Shown here: positions 30,701 to 39,000 of the stretch, piece after piece
How the letters are laid out: every line of letters starts with the position of its first letter
Position numbering within the stretch: the first letter of the stretch is position 1
Origin: Geothermovivens sp964644845
Lineage (GTDB): Bacteria; Zhuqueibacterota; Zhuqueibacteria; Oleimicrobiales; Geothermoviventaceae
Direction of reading: 5' to 3'
NCBI GenBank assembly: GCA_964644845.1
Contig: CAZXXS010000056.1
Span: forward strand, 30,268 to 94,267
Length of the DNA stretch: 64,000 nucleotides
Notes under the pieces: generated by a model
The model's database searches: none
Told to the model about the DNA's origin: nothing
Seen by the model: the letters and a program-made list of their open reading frames with translations, nothing else
Translations under genes and position numbers: made by a program

Positions 30701-33700
30701 TCTCCTGGAAGAAACGGCTTCTCCTTCCTCCGTCGCCGTTCGAGGTGAGGAGCAGGCCACTGGCGAATTTCCGCTCTCTTACGGACAGAAAGCCATGTGG
30801 GTGCAGCACCAGGTGTCGCCGGACAGCATTTTCAATCCCGTGTACGCGGTGCGCATCCCGGCCGAAATTGATGTGGCGCGTTTGCGGGACGCGTTTGCAG
30901 CGGTTGTGGAACGCCACCAGATGCTGCGTACCCGCTTCGAAGCTCGCGCCGGTGAGCCCGTTCAGATCATCGAGCCGAGCGGAAGGGTGGCGTTTGAGCA
31001 CGAGCAGCTTCCCCCCGGCGACGAAGAGGCACTGCGGTCGCGGTTGTTGGAAGAGGCTCACAGGGGTTTTGATCTCGAAAAGGGGCCGCTGTTTCGCGTG
31101 CACCTTTTCTCCCGCGGTCCAAAGGAGCACACGCTTCTGCTGGCAGCGCACCACATTGTTGTGGATCTCTGGTCCCTTGCGGTGATCACCGACGAGGTCG
31201 GTCGGTTGTACGGGGCGCCGGACGGGGCAGGAATTCTGCCACCCCTCGAGGCGCAGTACGTGGACTACATTCGTTGGCACCGCGAGCTACTGGGGGGAGT
31301 GGAGGGCGAGAAGCTGTGGTTGTACTGGCAGGAGCGTCTGGCAGGCGACATTCCACTGCTGGACTTGCCTACGGATTTCCCGCGTCCGCGGGTGCAGACG
31401 TTCAACGGAGCGGTGGAGACGGTCGGACTTGGCCGCGACCTGACTCGTCAGCTGAAGAAGCTGAGCGACGAGCACGGTGTAACGCTGTTCATGACGCTTT
31501 TGGCGGCCTACAAGGTGCTGCTGCACCGGTACACGGGGCAAGAGGATCTTGTCGTCGGTACACCGAGCACAGGGCGTACGCGTCCTGAGTTTGCAGGCAC
31601 GGTCGGTTACTTTGTCAACCCTGTGGCGCTTCGGAGCGAGGTAACCGACACTGCGCGGTTCGTGGACTTGATGCAAGAGCTCAAGCACGTGGTGGCAGGC
31701 GCGCTTGAGCACCAGGACTACCCAATTGCCCTGCTGGTGGAGAAGTTGGCGCCCAATCGTGACGCAGGCCGCACGCCGTTGTTCCAGACGATGTTCATCC
31801 TTCAGCGAGCGCACCTGCTGTACGACCAGGGGTTGTCTTCGTTTGCGCTGGGCACGTCCGGCGTAAAGATGCAACTCGGCGAGATTCCCCTGGAATCGGT
31901 CTCCGTTGAGCAACGAATTGCGCCTTTTGACCTGACGCTGATGACTGCGGAGGTAGGGGAGGAGCTCGGTGCTTCGCTAACGTACAACACGGACCTCTTC
32001 ACGCGGGCGACCGTGAGGCGGATGCTGGGTCACTACCGTCGGCTCCTGGAAGCGGCGGTCGAGAACCCGCGTTGGCGTGTCGGCGCCATGCCCATGCTCA
32101 CTGACGACGAGAAGGCGCTTGTGCAGGGCTGGGCGACACCGCGCGTTGAAAAGACCGGGGGGTTCAGACCGGTGCACGAGCTTTTCTCCGAGCGGGCGAA
32201 AACTCACCCGGACAGGCTGGCGGTCGTGTCGAGAAAAGGTGAATTGACGTACGCTGAGCTGGATGCAAAGGCCAACCGCCTGGCCCGTTACCTGGAGGAG
32301 CGTGGCGTTGGTCCGGAAAAAATCGTCGGGATCGCTCTGGAGCGCTCGGTAGAGACCGTGGTGGCTGTTCTGGCGGTGCTGAAGGCCGGCGCGGCTTACT
32401 TGCCTCTGGACCCATCGTACCCATCTGAGCGGCTCCGCTACATGCTGGAGGATGCCGGCGTCGACTTGTTGATCACCGAGGAACGCTTGCTGGGACGTCT
32501 CCCGGCGTTCAGCGGCGCGGTTGTTCGCCTGGACAGCGATTGGCCCGAAATCGCTTTGCTGCCTGACGCCGATCTTGTGACCGCGGTGCACCCCAGAAAC
32601 CTCGCGTACGTGATCTACACTTCAGGTTCCACGGGAAGGCCCAAGGGAGTGATGCTGGAGCACCGCGGCCTGAGCAACACGATTGACGTTCACCGGGAAC
32701 GCTACGAGATCTTCGACGAAAGCCGAGTGCTCCAGTTCGCGTCGTTCAGTTTCGACGCGTCTGTTTCGGAAATCTTCACGGCCCTGACCTCGGGGTCGAC
32801 GCTCTACGTGGCGGACGGCGACATGCTGCTCAGCAGCCGCGACTTGCTGGACGCCCTGCGTAACTGGCGGATCACCAACGTGACGTTGCCGCCGTCAGTC
32901 CTCGCAGTCTTGCCGCAGCAAGATCTGCCGGATCTCCGCGTGGTGGTTTCCGCGGGTGAGGCCTGTCCACCGGACGTGGCGGAGCGCTGGAGTAAGGGCC
33001 GGAAATTCATCAACGCGTACGGACCAACGGAAGCGACGATTGGGGTCACCGTGTTTGACTGGGATGGCCGGTCCGGTCTCGCGAACCTGCCAATCGGCAA
33101 GCCAACGAGGGGTTCGCGGATCTACATCTTGAGCCCCTCTTTGGAACCGGTTCCTGCGATGGTTCCGGGCGAGATTTACATCGGTGGCGTAGGCGTTGCA
33201 CGGGGTTACCTTGGACGGCCGGAGCTCACCGCTGAGAAATTCATTCCGGATGCTTTTTCCGGTGAAGAGGGAGCTCGGCTCTACCGGACTGGCGACCTGG
33301 CGCGTTTCCTGCCCGACGGAAACATCGAATTCATCGGCCGGGTGGACCACCAGGTGAAAGTGCGCGGGTTCCGGATTGAACTCGGCGAAGTGGAAGCGGC
33401 CATGGCTGCAGAGCCAGAGGTGGCAGAGGCGATTGCCCTTGCACTCGACGACGGTTCGGGCGGGAAGCGTTTGGTTGGCTTTGTTGTCCCCGAAAACGGA
33501 GGCGAAGTTCAGGGGCCAGAGCTTCGAGCCCGGTTGCAGAAGTTGCTCCCCGACTACATGGTGCCTGCGTCGATTCTGGTGCTCGACGCTTTCCCGCTGA
33601 CGCCCAACGGCAAAGTGGATCGCAAGGCCCTGGCACGGCTCGCAAAAGAGCAGACTGTGCTACGCACCGAATTTGTGGACGCGAAATCGGAAGTCGAGAA

Positions 33701-34016
33701 GCAAATTGCGGCCATTTGGCGGGAGGTGCTGAGTCTGGACCGCGTGGGTGTGAACGACAATTTCTTCGATTTGGGTGGCCACTCACTTGCTTTGATGCGT
33801 GTCCACGATCGGCTGGAGAGCACCTTCGAGCGTCAGATTCCGGTGGTGGAGCTCTTCAAGAACCCGACAATTCGCGCGCTGGCTTCGTTCATCCAGGGTG
33901 AGGATTCAGACGGGGCCCTGCGACGCGAGCGGGAGGAGCGAGCTAAGAAAAGACGGCAGGCGCTCGCCCAGAGACGGGCGGTACATGCGCGCAGACCGGC
34001 CCCGAGAAGGGCTTGA
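24783..34016 (+). CDS. Hybrid loading/PKS/NRPS protein: FAAL-ACP-KS-AT-DH*-ACP-C-A-PCP
   Basis: Starts the lipopeptide. ATG 24783 is preferred over ATG 24768 because GGAAGG at 24770-24775 is correctly spaced only for it. About 3077 residues. A fatty acyl-AMP ligase (1-590; LPPYHDMGLIGG, FNGAEPVR, YGLAEATL) loads a free fatty acid on ACP1 (Ser638, GLDSVQAI). KS (~693-1115) has Cys863 in DTACSSSL, His998 and His1037. AT (~1219-1520) has Ser1312 in GHSIGEY and HAFH at 1412-1415, the malonyl-type signature. A dehydratase-like domain (~1584-1870) reads ARFRVGDTAVLP, so its catalytic His is replaced (Arg1614) and no KR is present: a beta-keto product is expected. ACP2 Ser1935. C domain has HHIVVDLWS (His2123-2124). 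The A-domain pocket reads DASTVAAIGK, closest to Tyr codes. PCP Ser3001. The last 32 residues hold 12 Arg and 2 Lys. Confidence 0.95.
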   Translation: MKQANVRTLVDLLRWRAESQGEHTAYIFLPDGETEGEHATFAQLDAQARRIAVGLRRLGLSGERAVLLYPPGPTYVAAFFGCLYAGVVAVPAYPPRNNRGLPRIKSIIEDSGAAIAMTSSGVVSRMRKMFDTLPELAVTELFVSDELEEGLEEEWVPPEIDENSLAFLQYTSGSTGAPKGVMLSHANLLHNSALIQEAFGTSADDVGVIWLPPYHDMGLIGGLLHVVYTGARCVLMPPAAFLQRPMRWLEAISNYRGTVSGGPNFAYELVAKKATQEEIEKLDLSSWKVAFNGAEPVRAETLEFFSEKFKPAGFDPAAHYPVYGLAEATLIVTGGVQGDGAKVVAFDKKGLEQRRAVEASDEATSRELVGCGGALGGQRLAIVDPETGRECGPGEIGEVWVRGPSVAQGYWERPEETERTFGGRIAETGEGPFLRTGDLGFLHGGQLFIAGRIKDLIIIRGVNYYPQDLELTSERSHPALRVGSAAAFAIEVEGEEQLVVAQELEFRQKPDVAEVTAAIREAIVDEHGILPYAVVLVKPGRIPKTSSGKIQRYATRQKYLEGTLETVGEWRADQEPRDEPVPPRGEVRPEEPAEKAPVPARTKAEIEAWLVEQLSKRLKVPAKQINRKEPFARYGLDSVQAIGLAGDLEAWLGRPLSPTLAYDYPNIEALAAYLSGEEASPTEASSEAPLENEPIAVVGLSCRFPGAPNADAFWKLLRDGVDAIREVPADRWDVDELYDPDPDAPGKMITRWGGFIDDVDKFDASFFGISPREATEMDPQQRLLLEVAWEALEAAGVNPEEVRGSRTGVFVGVSSNDYSVIQHGDLENVSAYTGTGNAFSIAANRLSYMLDLRGPSMAIDTACSSSLVTVHLATRSLRAHETDLAIVGGVNLMLSPELTVALSHARMMSPEGRCKTFDASADGYVRGEGVGVVVLKRLSDAVRDNDNILAVIRGSAVNQDGRSNGLTAPNGVAQQEVIRAALADARVQPEDVDYVETHGTGTILGDPIEVKSLAEVMKDRPKEKPCLIGSVKTNIGHLEAAAGIAGLIKVVLSLHHGEIPPHLHFKQINPHIPIDELPFEIPTKRRSWKTNGKPRLAGVSSFGFGGTNAHVVLEEAPKRALPPNDPERPLHVLTASARDPETLRELAGRLGRFAAEREDVALADMAYTLNTGRGHFEQRLALRVRDREQVAQALLDFEAGKVAPDVRVGSVSGSAESRVAFLFTGQGAQYVGMGRELYETQPTFKRALDRCNEILADKLGQPLLSVIFGETDAGALLDETAYTQPALFAIEYGLLELWRSWGVEPEYVTGHSIGEYVAALAAGVFDLEDALTLVYHRGRLMQSLPKDGEMAAVFAELELVKEVLRPYADEVAVAGANGPSNTVISGRKEVVEEVLKRFEAQGVEFRRLRVSHAFHSPLMEPILDEFEQVASEVQYRPPQIGLISNVTGRLFGDGEIPNARYWRQHIRQAVLFHPGMQELANLGCNVFVELGPHPTLIGMARRSLTNLDAVWVASLNRKQKDWEVLTDSLAQLYVRGVGLDWKGFDRDYQRRKVQLPTYPFRRQRYWVESGRSRRTVTAGQATGHPLLGKRQVPPFGTGIFATELDGQKLPVLARFRVGDTAVLPASIYAELALAGTARLLQSGENLELSSLRLPEEIQRFDRGRIELITTVSSLAQDAYQVEFSARGAPDNGGDEWVVVAGATVRKLRARRRNRGELSLKRLKDRLSQRVAGADVYAKLSDTGVNVDGPARLLVELWAGKAEALGKLALPPEIVSETNSYVLHPVVLEALTHVFLLAVGSLTSAPHRVSVIEGLRIVSEIPERLYAFASVSPVNGSFEGMVQVVDETGRTVLEVDRLGAEPLTEQALKTLAAAEKLVEAGPEAAELDRQALLQKTATERREALRGYLRSRLASVLRLAPEQVDVDKPVTTFGLDSIMAIELKASVDRALGVRLPVASLIEGKSISELASELADLLEETASPSSVAVRGEEQATGEFPLSYGQKAMWVQHQVSPDSIFNPVYAVRIPAEIDVARLRDAFAAVVERHQMLRTRFEARAGEPVQIIEPSGRVAFEHEQLPPGDEEALRSRLLEEAHRGFDLEKGPLFRVHLFSRGPKEHTLLLAAHHIVVDLWSLAVITDEVGRLYGAPDGAGILPPLEAQYVDYIRWHRELLGGVEGEKLWLYWQERLAGDIPLLDLPTDFPRPRVQTFNGAVETVGLGRDLTRQLKKLSDEHGVTLFMTLLAAYKVLLHRYTGQEDLVVGTPSTGRTRPEFAGTVGYFVNPVALRSEVTDTARFVDLMQELKHVVAGALEHQDYPIALLVEKLAPNRDAGRTPLFQTMFILQRAHLLYDQGLSSFALGTSGVKMQLGEIPLESVSVEQRIAPFDLTLMTAEVGEELGASLTYNTDLFTRATVRRMLGHYRRLLEAAVENPRWRVGAMPMLTDDEKALVQGWATPRVEKTGGFRPVHELFSERAKTHPDRLAVVSRKGELTYAELDAKANRLARYLEERGVGPEKIVGIALERSVETVVAVLAVLKAGAAYLPLDPSYPSERLRYMLEDAGVDLLITEERLLGRLPAFSGAVVRLDSDWPEIALLPDADLVTAVHPRNLAYVIYTSGSTGRPKGVMLEHRGLSNTIDVHRERYEIFDESRVLQFASFSFDASVSEIFTALTSGSTLYVADGDMLLSSRDLLDALRNWRITNVTLPPSVLAVLPQQDLPDLRVVVSAGEACPPDVAERWSKGRKFINAYGPTEATIGVTVFDWDGRSGLANLPIGKPTRGSRIYILSPSLEPVPAMVPGEIYIGGVGVARGYLGRPELTAEKFIPDAFSGEEGARLYRTGDLARFLPDGNIEFIGRVDHQVKVRGFRIELGEVEAAMAAEPEVAEAIALALDDGSGGKRLVGFVVPENGGEVQGPELRARLQKLLPDYMVPASILVLDAFPLTPNGKVDRKALARLAKEQTVLRTEFVDAKSEVEKQIAAIWREVLSLDRVGVNDNFFDLGGHSLALMRVHDRLESTFERQIPVVELFKNPTIRALASFIQGEDSDGALRREREERAKKRRQALAQRRAVHARRPAPRRA

Positions 34017-34043
34017 GGAGAGGCGTCGGAGAAGCGAGATTGG

Positions 34044-35984
34044 ATGCGGTTTGCGGGTGGGGTAAGATCGAAAGGGGTTGAGCATCGTGGTTTGATGTGG
34101 GCACATTTTGCAGAAAGACCTTGCGAGAACAGTACGGCGGAGGGAGTGGAATTGCAACTTGCTGAACATCCCGTCGAAGAGCGGACCGCTGACATCTACG
34201 AGAGAATTGCGACTTATCCCAGGCCTCCTCTGGCGCCGTTGCCGCCGATCGAGGAGGTGGACATTCTCGGCCACTTTGGCGTCAAGAACACCTGGCTCGG
34301 CCGTGCTGTGGTGAAGACGGGCATGCGGTTGGCCGGTTTCAACCGGTTTTACAGGAATTTGCCCACGAGGCTGGAAGAGCTGATGCGGCGTTCCAACCTG
34401 CGTGGTGCCGGGCTGTTCTCGCTTGTCAACTCGGCGACCCTGGCCCTGGCAGACGATCCTCGTCAGCCGGACGCGCTGGATCGGGCCGTGAGTTTGGTTC
34501 TGGCCGCGCGTCAGCTTTACGTTGATCTGGTTTCGGGCAAATTACCGCCCGACCGTTACCGCGACCAGGTCTTAGAGATGGGTCAGTACCCAAATCTGTT
34601 TTCGACGGCCCTGACTGTCGAGGGGCGGGTGGCGCGCCTGTTCAAGAGCAAGAAGCGCTCGCAACTCGCGGTGCTTGTCGGCGGCAGAATCTACCTTCTC
34701 GACATTGGCGAGCCTGAGACTGACCTCGATCCCGCGTCGCTGCGCGCGGCGCTGGAGAAAATCGTGGAGGACGCCCGGAAAAAGGGCTTCTTGCCCGTCG
34801 ACCGGGGTGTGGGTGTCCTTACGTCGGCAAAGCACACCACGCAGCTGCGGATTTTCGGGCAGCTCCAGCAGGACGCCACGAACAAGGAGGCGCTTCGAGC
34901 CATTCGTCACAGCTTCGTCACGGTTTGCCTGGACCTGGACGACGAGCCAGAGTCCGTCGTGGAGGCCGCGCGTCTGGCGCAAAGCCAAAACCTGCACAAT
35001 CGCTGGCAGCACGCAAGCCTCCAGTTTGTGGTGTTCGGCAACGGTAAGGCTTGCACCCTCTGCAACTTCAACGCCTACGTGGACGGCAACCCGATGATGC
35101 GTGGGAGTGCGGAGCTGCAACGGCGTGCCACGCAAATGCCGCTTGCTGAGGATGACCGTCCCGCGCGTCCGTTGCCCGACGCTGTGGAGCTCCGGTGGCG
35201 CGTGCCAGAGAAGCTCATCGACCTTGCCTTGCGGGACGTGGAATGGGTTCGGGACTCACAACAGGCGACGTTTGAGATTCCTGGTGTGGGCAAGCAGAGT
35301 TTCGAAGGGAGTGGCGTTGCGCCGGTCTCGGCCTTTGTGTTGGCAGTGCAGACGGCGACGAAGCAACTGATCGGTGATCACGCCTCTGTGTTGCAGTACC
35401 TGACCATGTCCAAGTACTGTTGCATGGGCCTTGCTAATGCCGACGCGACAACCTCCGAAGCCAAGCAGTTTGTGGACTACCTTCTTGCCGGAGCAAAGGA
35501 TCGGGAGCGTGCCCTGCATTTGCTGCGTGCAGCAGACGCCTCACAACGCCGAGCGTACCGGAACGCACGGAAGTACCTGCCGTTTTCGGACGTGCTCTCA
35601 CTGTTCATGACAACTCGGAGGGGGTTGGGCAGGCTTTACGTGAGTGCGCTACTCGGTCTTTCGATGTTCGGACTCAAGCTGCTTGGTCAGATAAACCGTA
35701 AAGACGTGGAAATCGTGCTCTCGCACCCGGAGATTTTCCCCGAGGTACCGGTTGTAGGGCGCCCGGGAATTAGGTTGCCCTACGTTCGGTACTTCGGGTT
35801 GCACTACCAGATCATGGACGACAGGACGGTGGTCACCTACATGCCGTCCGTCGGCTGGAAAGTGCCGAACAGGGAACTGCACGAGAAACTTGGCGAGGCG
35901 TTCGGAAGAATCGCCCGTTTGGTTGGTTCAGAAGAAGGTGGTGGTGTCGTTCCCGGCGACGACCGCCAGCTCCGCGTCGCCTGA
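34044..35984 (+). CDS. Choline/carnitine acyltransferase homologue lacking the catalytic His
   Basis: Belongs to the choline/carnitine O-acyltransferase fold, whose members move acyl groups between CoA and carnitine. Family landmarks in order: YPRPPLAPLPPIEE near the N-terminus, NKEALRAIRHSFVTVCLD, NRWQHASLQFVVFGNGKAC, SAFVLAVQTATKQLIGDHAS, VLQYLTMSKYCCMGLAN, EIVLSHPEIF and YFGLHYQIMDDRTVVTYMP. At the catalytic block, normally EHxxxDG, this protein reads LCNFNAYVDGNP: the His is Asn343 (counted from ATG 34044) and the preceding Glu is Phe. The carnitine-binding region after YLTMSK is also altered. It is therefore either inactive, a different chemistry, or a scaffold. The start is uncertain: TTG 34152 has the best ribosome-binding site (GGAGGG, 34139-34144) and would remove 36 featureless residues. 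It is 27 bp after one megasynthase and 44 bp before the next. Confidence 0.85.
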   Translation: MRFAGGVRSKGVEHRGLMWAHFAERPCENSTAEGVELQLAEHPVEERTADIYERIATYPRPPLAPLPPIEEVDILGHFGVKNTWLGRAVVKTGMRLAGFNRFYRNLPTRLEELMRRSNLRGAGLFSLVNSATLALADDPRQPDALDRAVSLVLAARQLYVDLVSGKLPPDRYRDQVLEMGQYPNLFSTALTVEGRVARLFKSKKRSQLAVLVGGRIYLLDIGEPETDLDPASLRAALEKIVEDARKKGFLPVDRGVGVLTSAKHTTQLRIFGQLQQDATNKEALRAIRHSFVTVCLDLDDEPESVVEAARLAQSQNLHNRWQHASLQFVVFGNGKACTLCNFNAYVDGNPMMRGSAELQRRATQMPLAEDDRPARPLPDAVELRWRVPEKLIDLALRDVEWVRDSQQATFEIPGVGKQSFEGSGVAPVSAFVLAVQTATKQLIGDHASVLQYLTMSKYCCMGLANADATTSEAKQFVDYLLAGAKDRERALHLLRAADASQRRAYRNARKYLPFSDVLSLFMTTRRGLGRLYVSALLGLSMFGLKLLGQINRKDVEIVLSHPEIFPEVPVVGRPGIRLPYVRYFGLHYQIMDDRTVVTYMPSVGWKVPNRELHEKLGEAFGRIARLVGSEEGGGVVPGDDRQLRVA

Positions 35985-36028
35985 TCTTTGGCAGGATTGG
36001 CCAAGAGAGGCTTGCCTGGAGGACCTGG

Positions 36029-39000
36029 ATGGAGGAGACACAAGACAGACTCGATGTCGCGATTGTAGGGATGGCGGGCGTGTTCCCCGGAGCGAGAAAC
36101 GTCCGGGAATTTTGGAAGCTGCTGCGGAATGGCGTCGAGGCTGTGACTTTTTTCACCGAGGAGGAGTTGATCGAGGCTGGCGTGGATCCCACCCTGGTGA
36201 GGGATCCAAACTACGTCAAAGCGCGGGCGATCATTGAGGACGAGGACAAGTTCGACGCGGGCTTCTTCGACCTGCCACCGCGCGAGGTCGAAATGATGGA
36301 CCCGCAACACCGGCTGTTCTTGCAAACGGCCTGGCACGCTCTCGAAGATGCTGGCTACGACCCCGATCGCTACGACGGCCTGATCGGGCTGTTCGGTGGC
36401 GTTAGCATGAATACCTACCTGTTTTCATTCTTGACGTCTGGCCGGGGCCGAATCACGTCGGCTGAAGGTTACCAGCTTTCGATTGGCAATGACAAAGATT
36501 TCTTGACGACGCGGGTCTCGTACAAGTTGAATCTCAAAGGGCCGAGCGTCGCTGTGCAGACGGCCTGTTCCACGTCGCTGGTGGCCGTCCACTTGGCCTA
36601 CCAGAGTTTGTTGGATTACACCTGCGACATGGCCCTTGCGGGTGGTGTTTCGATCACGATTCCGCAAAAGCAGGGCTACTACTACCAGGAAGGGATGATC
36701 CTCTCGAAAGACGGCCACTGTCGCGCTTTCGACCACCGGGCCAGCGGGACCATCAGCGGCAACGGGGTTGGGATCGTCGTTCTGAAGCGCCTGGAGGACG
36801 CGTTGCGGGACGGCGACCACATCTACGCCGTCATTCGGGGATCGGCCATCAACAATGACGGCTCGGACCGCGTGGGCTACACCGCTCCGTCCGTGAACGG
36901 ACAAGCTAACGTCATTGCCAGCGCCCTGGCCGTGGCGGATGTGGACCCCGAAACGGTGACTTACGTCGAAACGCACGGCACCGGAACGGTGCTTGGCGAC
37001 CCAATCGAGATTGCCGCGTTGACCCAAGTCTACAGGGAGCACACGGACAAGAAACAGTACTGCGCTGTGGGGTCGGTCAAGACCAACATCGGTCATCTGG
37101 ACGCGGCTGCGGGCGTGGCAGGGCTTATCAAAGCGGCACTGGCGCTGGAACACGGGCAGATCCCACCGAGCCTCAACTTTGAAAAGCCAAACCCGAAAAT
37201 CGACTTCGAGAACAGTCCGTTTTTCGTCAACACGGAACTGCGAGACTGGGATGTGCCCCCAGGGGTGCCGAGACGTGCGGGCGTAAGTTCTTTCGGAATT
37301 GGGGGTACCAACGTTCACGTGGTTCTGGAAGAAGCGCCCAAACAAGCGTCGGATGCAACCGGGAGGCCCGCGAATCTGCTTCTACTCTCCGCTAAAAGCC
37401 AGGGTTCGTTGGACCGTGCAACGGCGGATTTGGCTGAGCACCTGAAAGAGTGGAGCGGTCTGAACCTGCACGACGTGGCTTACACGCTTCAGGTGGGGCG
37501 AAAGCATTTCAACGTGCGGCGGGCAGTTGTAGCAAGCGATCTGAACGTGGCGGCGCAAAAGCTGGCTGATCTCGACCCCAAGACGGTTCTTTCGAGCTCG
37601 TTGCCCAAGGATTTTGAAGCGCCGCCGGTAGCTTTCATGTTCAGCGGCCAGGGGTCTCAGTACGTCAACATGGGGCGCCGTCTCTACGAGATTGAGCCCG
37701 TGTTTCGGGCGGAACTGGACCGCTGCTTCGAGCTCGTGGCATCCCAGACGGGGCTCGACCTGAAAGGCGTTGTTTTCGCCTCGCCGGGAGAAGCGGAGGA
37801 AGCGGCACGGCAGCTAAATCGGACCGAAGTGACCCAACCAGCCCTGTTTGCCATCGAGTACGCTCTGGCCAGGCTTTGGATGCACTGGGGGCTTTCTCCT
37901 GCTGCGATGGTCGGGCATTCGATCGGTGAGTACGTGGCGGCAACCCTGGCTGGGGTTTTCGGCCTGGAAGACGCCCTCCGTGTGGTGGTGGAACGAGGCA
38001 GGCTGATGCAGCAGCTGCCTCCAGGAGCGATGCTGAGTGTGCCCCTCGGGGAGGCGGATGTACAGCGCTACCTGACCGACGACGTGGCACTGGCCGCGGT
38101 GAACAGCACGACGAACGTTGTGCTCTCCGGGCCTTTCGAAGCCATTGAAAGAGTGGAGAAGGCTTTGACCGCGGACGGTGTGCAGTACCGTCGGTTGCAC
38201 ACCTCACACGCGTTCCACTCGAGCATGATGGACCCCGTGCTCTCGAACTTTACTGAGGTTGTTTCAGGGGTTAGACTCAACGAGCCAAAGCTGCCCTACC
38301 TGTCGAACACCACGGGGACGTGGATCAGGAAGGAAGAAGCCACAGATCCGGCCTACTACGCCAGGCACTTGCGATCGACCGTGCGATTTGCGGACAATGT
38401 CTACGAGCTGTTACAGGATTCGCGGTTGGTTCTGCTTGAGGTTGGCCCTGGCACGGTTCTGGCCACGTTAGCGCGCCGACACGCTGCCAACTCGCTCGGC
38501 CGCACCATTCTGGCGTCGCTGCCACATCCAAAGGATGCGTCGGACGAGTACACATTCCTCCTGCGTACGCTGGCGAGGCTCTGGTTGGCCGGTGTCGAAG
38601 TCGACTGGCAACGCTTCTACGAGGGAGAACGACGGCTGCGTGTGCCACTGCCGGGCTACGCTTTCGAGCGCAATCGCTACTGGATGGGCACAACCAGGCC
38701 GGTCGCAGGGGCAGTGGGCGAGCAGGGCGTGGCGAAACGTAAAGACGTCGGGGACTGGTTCTACCAGTTCGCCTGGCGTGAAGAGAAGGCGGCGCGGTTC
38801 GGCGAGACGGGTCTGGCCACGTCGGGGGTGGTGCTGTTTTTCGACGACGGCTCCGAGCTGGGACGTGCGCTGGAAGAGCGACTCCGCAGCGACGGTGCGA
38901 CCATTTTTCGTGTGCAAGCCGGAAAGCAATTTGCAACCCAGGCCGACGGGCTTTTTGAAATTCGGCCGGACGAAGCGAGCGACTACCAGAACTTGCTGCG

